Notes under the pieces: generated by a model
Databases searched by the model: none
The model's input: only the letters and a program-made list of their open reading frames with translations
Told to the model about the DNA's origin: nothing
Position numbers and translations under genes: made by a program
Origin: Sphingobium limneticum
GTDB lineage: Bacteria > Pseudomonadota > Alphaproteobacteria > Sphingomonadales > Sphingomonadaceae
Direction of reading: 5' to 3'
Length of the DNA stretch: 64,000 nucleotides
NCBI RefSeq assembly: GCF_008710155.1
Contig: NZ_VYPZ01000019.1
Location: forward strand, 1-64,000
Shown here: positions 59,278-64,000 of the stretch, piece after piece
Numbering within the stretch: position 1 is the first letter of the stretch
Layout: each line of letters opens with the position of its first letter

Positions 59278-60857
59278 GCGGTGGCCAGTTCTTCCTTGAT
59301 CGCGCGGGCGCGGCGCGGGGGCTTTGCAGTGGTGGCGCGGGCCGCCTTGCGCGCGGCGAAGCCAAGGCCGACGGCGAGGATCAGCATGGCGATGTCGAAG
59401 GCGACGAACAGCCAGTCGCCCGACAGCAGGCCGGTGATGCCGTTACGCGGCACCGTGAGCGCATTGATGACCGGGACGGCGGCGAACAGGCCACCGGCCA
59501 GCGCCAGGCTTTCCACCCAGGCCCGCTTTTCGGGACGTGCGATCGCCCAGATCAGCGTCGCGCCCCAGACGATGAACAGGCTGTGGATTTCCCAGTCCGC
59601 GCGGGCTTCCATGCCCAGGGGCAACAGGCGATTGGCCAGGAAATAGGTGGCGATGCCCGCCGGCAGGCCGGCGATGGTGGCGACGTTCATCCGGCTGACC
59701 AGGCGGAAGCCGAAATGGGGATGCGCGGGATCGGGCAGCTTGGCGCGGCGTTTGACCGTCCACAGGACAAGGCCGCTGCCGACCATGATCGTGCCGCCGA
59801 TGCCGGACAGGAAATAGAGCCAGCGCAGGCCCCAGCCGGCGAAGCGGCCGGCATGCAGGCCGATCATCACGCTTTGCGTTGCCATGGCGCCACCCTGCGG
59901 TGCGCTTGCTTCGATCAGGTCGCCGGACGTGCCGGAAAAGACAATGCTTTCGCCGCGCGATCCGATCGCGCCGCTGGAGGCGCGGGTCAGGGTGATGGTG
60001 CTGTTGCTGTCGCCGGGCAGGGCGACCCTCACCGAGCCGACATCGGCTCCGTTCCAGCGTTGACGCGCGACCTCCATCAACGGGGTCACGGGCACGAGCG
60101 GCGCGGCGATGCCGGAGCGTTCCACCTCCGCCCGGCCGGGGAAGACCTCTTCGAAAAAGGCGTCGGGCTGGCTATAATTGGCCGCGATGCCCCAGGGCAT
60201 ATATTGCGTCGCCAGCGTGACCAGCCCGGTATAGGTGATCATCAGATAGAAGGGCAGGGCGAAAACCGCCGTGACATTATGCGCGTCGAGCCAGCTGCGC
60301 TGCCCCTTGCCGAAGCGCAGCATGAAGAAGTCGGCGAAGATCTTCTTGTGAGTGACGATGCCGCTGAAAATCGCGATCAGCATGAACATCGCCGCGACGC
60401 CGACCAGATAGCGCGCCCAATGGACCGGGATATAATGCAGGTCGAAATGGAAGCGGTAGAGGAAGAAGCCGCCCTGGGTTTCGCGTGCGGTGACGGGCTG
60501 ACCCTGGCCGTCCAGCGTGGCGCTGGTGTCGCCGCGCCGACCGCGCCGCTTGCGGGGCTCTTCGCCTTCCACCTTGCGCGGTTGCCAGAACACATTGGCG
60601 GTGGGGGTACGCGCCGAAGGGGGGGAGATGAACCAGTTTTCCGCATCCGGCTGGGTGCGGTTAAGATAGGTGATGGCGGCCTGTGTCGCGGCTTCCCGAT
60701 CGGGCGCGGCGATGACTTCCGGCTTCATCCAGCGGCTGATCTCCTCCTGGAAATAAGCGGCGGTACCGGTGACGAACATGGCGAAAAGCAGCCAGCCCAG
60801 CAGCAGCCCGGTCCAGGTGTGGAGCCAAGCCATGGACTGGCGGAAACCGTCCTTCAT
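59274..60857 (-). CDS. PepSY-associated TM helix protein (iron-regulated)
   Basis: 527 residues of the PiuB/PepSY-TM family: a TM helix at 15-37, a large periplasmic segment, further helices at about 145-170, 195-215, 345-370 and 385-500. Members are often iron-regulated inner-membrane proteins linked to siderophore or haem uptake and to flavin reductase-type electron transfer. A Lys/Arg/Gly insert (EEPRKRRGRRGD) is present near residue 100. Middle gene of the DUF3649-PepSY-DUF3325 unit. Confidence 0.87.
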   Translation of the reverse strand: MKDGFRQSMAWLHTWTGLLLGWLLFAMFVTGTAAYFQEEISRWMKPEVIAAPDREAATQAAITYLNRTQPDAENWFISPPSARTPTANVFWQPRKVEGEEPRKRRGRRGDTSATLDGQGQPVTARETQGGFFLYRFHFDLHYIPVHWARYLVGVAAMFMLIAIFSGIVTHKKIFADFFMLRFGKGQRSWLDAHNVTAVFALPFYLMITYTGLVTLATQYMPWGIAANYSQPDAFFEEVFPGRAEVERSGIAAPLVPVTPLMEVARQRWNGADVGSVRVALPGDSNSTITLTRASSGAIGSRGESIVFSGTSGDLIEASAPQGGAMATQSVMIGLHAGRFAGWGLRWLYFLSGIGGTIMVGSGLVLWTVKRRAKLPDPAHPHFGFRLVSRMNVATIAGLPAGIATYFLANRLLPLGMEARADWEIHSLFIVWGATLIWAIARPEKRAWVESLALAGGLFAAVPVINALTVPRNGITGLLSGDWLFVAFDIAMLILAVGLGFAARKAARATTAKPPRRARAIKEELATA

Positions 60858-61159
60858 GCGCGGCCTCCCAACTGAAGCGAGAGCGCGAGGAGGCCGCCCA
60901 GCAATGCGGTGCTGCCGACCATCCAGAGCCAGACCTTGGCCGTCGAACGGGCGTGGAAGATCGCCATGGCGATTAGCGCGAAGATGAGGAAGGAGGTGAG
61001 GGTGGCCGCGATGGTGGCCTCCGCACGGCTGAGCGGCAGGTGGCGGGCGAGCAGCGCGGTGGCGATCGCGGTCAGGGCATAGTTGAGCGGAATCGCCGCC
61101 AGGACACGGCTGGCTACGGCCAGCCTGTAGCGTGGTGCGGGGGAAGCTCTGGAAGCCAT
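60854..61159 (-). CDS. DUF3649 membrane protein
   Basis: 101 residues with three TM helices (about 18-38, 47-66 and 72-95). First gene of the DUF3649-PepSY-DUF3325 set, overlapping PepSY by four bases. These three families occur together with TonB-dependent siderophore receptors in proteobacteria. A Fur-like site lies 22 bases upstream. Confidence 0.8.
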   Translation of the reverse strand: MASRASPAPRYRLAVASRVLAAIPLNYALTAIATALLARHLPLSRAEATIAATLTSFLIFALIAMAIFHARSTAKVWLWMVGSTALLGGLLALSLQLGGRA

Positions 61160-61180
61160 GACGTCAGTCCACTCTGCGGT

Positions 61181-61198
61181 ATTAATGATAATAGTTCG
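61181..61198 (-). promoter_or_regulatory. Fur-box-like sequence
   Basis: ATTAAT GATAAT AGTTCG reads as three adjacent hexamers of the NAT(A/T)AT type, one perfect (GATAAT), one close (ATTAAT) and one poor. It sits directly upstream of the iron-associated DUF3649-PepSY-DUF3325 operon. Confidence 0.5.
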
Positions 61199-61252
61199 CA
61201 GGAGCGGGTAGGCGAGGGCAGCGCTGATGTCTACTTCAAAATGAGGGGGCGA

Positions 61253-63874
61253 TCAGCTGCCGGCCCCCGCCATCATCTCGTCGATCTTGGCCGCCAGCGC
61301 GTCGAGCGCGAAGGGTTTGGTGATCATGCCCATATTTTCGCCCAGGAAGCCGGCGCGCACGGCAGCATTTTCGGCATAGCCGGTGACGAACAGGATCGGC
61401 AAATGCGGGCGATGTTCGCGCGCGACTTCGGCCAATTGGCGGCCGTTCATCCCCGGCAGGCCGACATCGGATACCATGAGGTCGATCGGTCGGCCCGATT
61501 GCAGTATCGGGATCGCTTCGGCCGCGTCGCCCGCCTCCAGCGTGACATAGCGCAGATCCTCCAGCACGTCGCGTACCAGCAGGCGGACGGATGGGTCATC
61601 CTCCACCACCAGCACGGTCTGGCCATGGCCTTCCTGTATCGGCTGCGCCACCTGGCCTTCAGCCTCACCCGTGACCTCGCCTGCGGGCAGGTAGAGTTTG
61701 ACCGAGGTTCCGACGCCGGGCTGGCTGTGGATGCGCACCTGACCGCCCGATTGCCGCGCAAAGCCATAGACCATCGACAGGCCAAGGCCGGTGCCCTGGC
61801 CGATCGGCTTGGTGGTGAAGAAAGGTTCGAACACCTTGTCGATCATGTCGGGGGCCATGCCGACGCCGCTGTCGGACACGGCGATCACGACATAATGGCC
61901 CGCCGCCATATCCGGCTTGGCCGCGACATAGGCGTCGTCCAGTTCGATCGTACCGACCTCCACCGTCAGGTCGCCGCCGTCGGGCATGGCGTCGCGGGCA
62001 TTGATCGCCAGGTTCAATATGGCGTTTTCCAGCTGGTTGGGATCGACCACCGCATGGGGCGCATCTTCACCCGGCACGATGGTCAGCCGGATATTTTCAT
62101 GGATGGAGCGCGCGAGCAGATCGTCGAGGGCGGTGACGAGCGCGTTGATATCCACCGACCGGGCATCGAGCGACTGGCGGCGGGAGAAGGCGAGCAGCCG
62201 GGCGGTCAGCGCTGCGGCGCGCTGCGCGGAGGTAGAGGCGGCGTCCATGAACCGGTCGAGATCGTCCAGCCGGCCGGACGCGATCCGGCGCTTGACGATG
62301 TCGATGCCGCCGATCACGCCGGTCAGCATATTGTTGAAGTCATGGGCGATACCCCCGGTCAACTGGCCCACCGCCTCCATCTTCTGGCTCTGGCGCAGGG
62401 CGGCTTCGGCCCGGGCGCGGCTGACCATTTCGGCCTCCAGCGCGGCGGTGCGTTCGGTGACCTTTTGTTCCAGCGTCTGGTTGGTGCGCTGGGCGGCCTG
62501 CACCAGCCGGGCATTTTCGATCGAGATCGCCGCCTGCGCCGACAGGCCAAGCGCCAGCCGCTCGGCCCGTTCGTCAAACTGGCCGGGCTGCGCATGGCCG
62601 AAGAAGAGGCCGCCGATCACTTCGCCCGATCGCGCGATGACCGGCACCGCCAGATAGGACACGACCTTCAAATGTCCCTTGGGCATGCCATGATAGGTGT
62701 CGTGGCGGCCATAGCGGGGATCGCGGGTGACATCGGCCGATCGCACCACGCCGGTCCCCGCAAAGGTCGGCGCGAAGATGTCGGTATTGCGCGGCATGGG
62801 GAAATTTCTGAAATCGTCCATCGACGCGCCCGACAGGCTGTAGAGCAGGTAGCTTTCGCCGGCATCGTCGATCCGATTGTAGAAGAAGGCGCCGATTTCC
62901 GCCCCGGTCAGTTCGCGGCCGGCATCCACCACCGTCTGGACCAGGCGGTCGAGATCCAGTTCGGCCGCCACATGCCGGCCGGTCCGGTTGAGAATGTCCA
63001 GCGCCAGGCTTTCCTCGCGCAGCGCGGCTTCCGACGCGGCAAGGGCGGCGGCGGCGCGCTTCTGCTCCGAAATGTCGATGACGGTGCCGATCAGGCGGAC
63101 GACCTGGCCATCCTCCTTGATCGCGCCGCCCTTGGCCGCGATCCAGCGTTCCACGCCATCGTTCGGCCCGATGGTGCGATATTCGATGTCGATCTGGCCG
63201 TCGCCGAGCGGATCGAGCGCGGCCGTCACGGCTGCGGCCGCCGGTTCGCGATCGTCAGGATGCAGGCCGGGGAGGAACTGGGCTTCATAGCTGATGGCCG
63301 TATCGGCGGGGACGCCGAACATCGCCTTGCACCGTTCGTCCCAGCGCAACTGGTTCGCGACGATGTCGAAATCCCAGGTGCCGATATTGGCGACCGCTGT
63401 AGCCAGGCGCAGCCTATTTTCGCTGGTCGCCAGCTCCTCGATGCGATCGCGCATCTCGAACTGCTTGCGGCGCGCGCGCATGGCCGAAGCGATCGCGCTG
63501 ACCAGGGATGCCACGCCCAGCGGCCGCTCCAGCACCACCGTATTGGTGACGAGGTCGAGCAGGCGGCCGGGCATCCAGGGGCCGGGCGGGGTACGGCTGG
63601 TCCGCTGCGCCCGCAGCAGGATGAAGGGCACGTCGGACCAGTCGGCCTGCGCGCCGATCGCCGTGCGCAACAGGGTAAGGTCGCCGGTCAGCGCCTCTTC
63701 GGTGACCAGGACCGCGCCGACATTTTCATTCAGCGCAGCCGCAACCGCGCCGATATCCGGGCAGATATGGAGGTCGTAACCCTCGGCTGCGAGGAGTTTG
63801 GTGACGCTGTCGGCATCGCGCCCATAGGGCGCGCAGATGAGAAGGCGATGACCCTCTCGCAGGGAGTCAGGCAT
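61253..63874 (-). CDS. hybrid histidine kinase with N-terminal pseudo-receiver
   Basis: 873 residues. An N-terminal receiver-like domain (about 1-125) lacks the phospho-Asp (VGAVLVTEEAL), followed by a coiled coil, a PAS domain (about 155-275), a GAF domain (about 300-460), a coiled coil, HisKA with the phospho-His at 511 (GGIAHDFNNML), a HATPase domain and a C-terminal receiver with Asp803 (LMVSDVGLPGMNG). ATG 63874 or GTG 63877. It overlaps the upstream KaiC-like gene by 8 bases. No TM helix, so a cytoplasmic sensor. Confidence 0.9.
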   Translation of the reverse strand: MPDSLREGHRLLICAPYGRDADSVTKLLAAEGYDLHICPDIGAVAAALNENVGAVLVTEEALTGDLTLLRTAIGAQADWSDVPFILLRAQRTSRTPPGPWMPGRLLDLVTNTVVLERPLGVASLVSAIASAMRARRKQFEMRDRIEELATSENRLRLATAVANIGTWDFDIVANQLRWDERCKAMFGVPADTAISYEAQFLPGLHPDDREPAAAAVTAALDPLGDGQIDIEYRTIGPNDGVERWIAAKGGAIKEDGQVVRLIGTVIDISEQKRAAAALAASEAALREESLALDILNRTGRHVAAELDLDRLVQTVVDAGRELTGAEIGAFFYNRIDDAGESYLLYSLSGASMDDFRNFPMPRNTDIFAPTFAGTGVVRSADVTRDPRYGRHDTYHGMPKGHLKVVSYLAVPVIARSGEVIGGLFFGHAQPGQFDERAERLALGLSAQAAISIENARLVQAAQRTNQTLEQKVTERTAALEAEMVSRARAEAALRQSQKMEAVGQLTGGIAHDFNNMLTGVIGGIDIVKRRIASGRLDDLDRFMDAASTSAQRAAALTARLLAFSRRQSLDARSVDINALVTALDDLLARSIHENIRLTIVPGEDAPHAVVDPNQLENAILNLAINARDAMPDGGDLTVEVGTIELDDAYVAAKPDMAAGHYVVIAVSDSGVGMAPDMIDKVFEPFFTTKPIGQGTGLGLSMVYGFARQSGGQVRIHSQPGVGTSVKLYLPAGEVTGEAEGQVAQPIQEGHGQTVLVVEDDPSVRLLVRDVLEDLRYVTLEAGDAAEAIPILQSGRPIDLMVSDVGLPGMNGRQLAEVAREHRPHLPILFVTGYAENAAVRAGFLGENMGMITKPFALDALAAKIDEMMAGAGS

Positions 63875-64000
63875 CACTGGTGCGATCTTCCATCAGGGGT
63901 TTGGTGGCGCCCAAATATTCGGGCGTGCCGGTCAACACCCCACGGAATGCGCGCAACGGCTCGCCCACCCGCACGCCATCCTTGTCTATGCGAAATTCCC
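63867..64000 (-). CDS. KaiC/RAD55-like ATPase, 3' end only
   Basis: Only the last 43 or so codons are inside the window, ending TGA at 63867. The readable C-terminus EFRIDKDGVRVGEPLRAF followed by GVLTGTPEYLG is the C-terminal segment of KaiC-like ATPases. Its stop lies 8 bases downstream of the kinase ATG, so kinase translation is likely coupled to it. The 5' end is cut by the window edge. Confidence 0.75.
   Translation of the reverse strand, partial: EFRIDKDGVRVGEPLRAFRGVLTGTPEYLGATKPLMEDRTSDA

Overview
The window is GC-rich, densely packed alphaproteobacterial DNA, most likely from a sphingomonad (Sphingobium/Sphingomonas group). The reasons are the CtrA regulator with GANTC (CcrM-type) sites in its promoter region, an exosortase-A (XrtA/PEP-CTERM) exopolysaccharide locus of the gene order known from sphingomonads, ATGA-type overlaps between operon genes, and several families of palindromic intergenic repeats. 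The assignment rests on protein and motif recognition only; no database search was run.

Layout. 1-6.5 kb holds core metabolism: a secreted hypothetical protein, acpP-fabF-mltG (fatty acid synthesis and cell wall), a four-helix membrane protein, a 2H-type RNA ligase/phosphodiesterase, a ferredoxin-reductase-like flavoprotein and a CAU-anticodon tRNA. 6.6-11.9 kb holds a lipoprotein hydrolase and, divergent from it, the Anbu set: permuted ATP-grasp, alpha-E protein, transglutaminase and proteasome-like Anbu peptidase. 12-13.5 kb is an accessory-looking pair on the minus strand, a ComEC-like metallo-beta-lactamase-fold protein overlapping a four-TM protein. trxB follows.

15.2-36.5 kb is the XrtA region: ACP and GNAT on the minus strand, then a plus-strand run of acyl-CoA ligase, PLP decarboxylase, export lipoprotein, chain-length protein, tyrosine kinase, outer-membrane protein, ATPase, deacetylase, two FemAB proteins, glycosyltransferase, exosortase with a fused EpsI-like tail, amidotransferase, a small membrane protein, a sugar transferase and a second glycosyltransferase. 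Together these encode synthesis, modification and export of a polysaccharide coupled to PEP-CTERM protein sorting. I found no PEP-CTERM substrate in the window.

36.5-50 kb is mixed: amidohydrolase with a beta-hydroxyacid dehydrogenase, threonine ammonia-lyase, bacterial arginyl/leucyl-transferase, a PAS-GGDEF-EAL protein, an RcnB-like protein, methionine sulfoxide reductase, ArfB, an RluA-type synthase, an acyltransferase, and an ECF41 sigma factor with its carboxymuconolactone-decarboxylase partner. A DUF559 nuclease gene at 50.4 kb sits inside a hairpin-capped element; a gene-less relative of the element lies at 4.95 kb. 50.9-64 kb holds wrbA-pirin with a divergent LysR regulator, ctrA, a Qnr-like pentapeptide protein, an LEA-like repeat protein, an S8 protease divergent from a sigma/anti-sigma pair, an iron-linked DUF3649-PepSY-DUF3325 operon, and a hybrid histidine kinase coupled to a KaiC-like ATPase cut by the window edge.

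The observations I rate highest are the DUF559 element pair, a two-stem intergenic structure whose two copies differ by base-pair-preserving changes (15.1 and 55.2 kb), the MBL-fold/4TM pair, and the palindrome-rich joints of the Anbu and sigma/protease loci.
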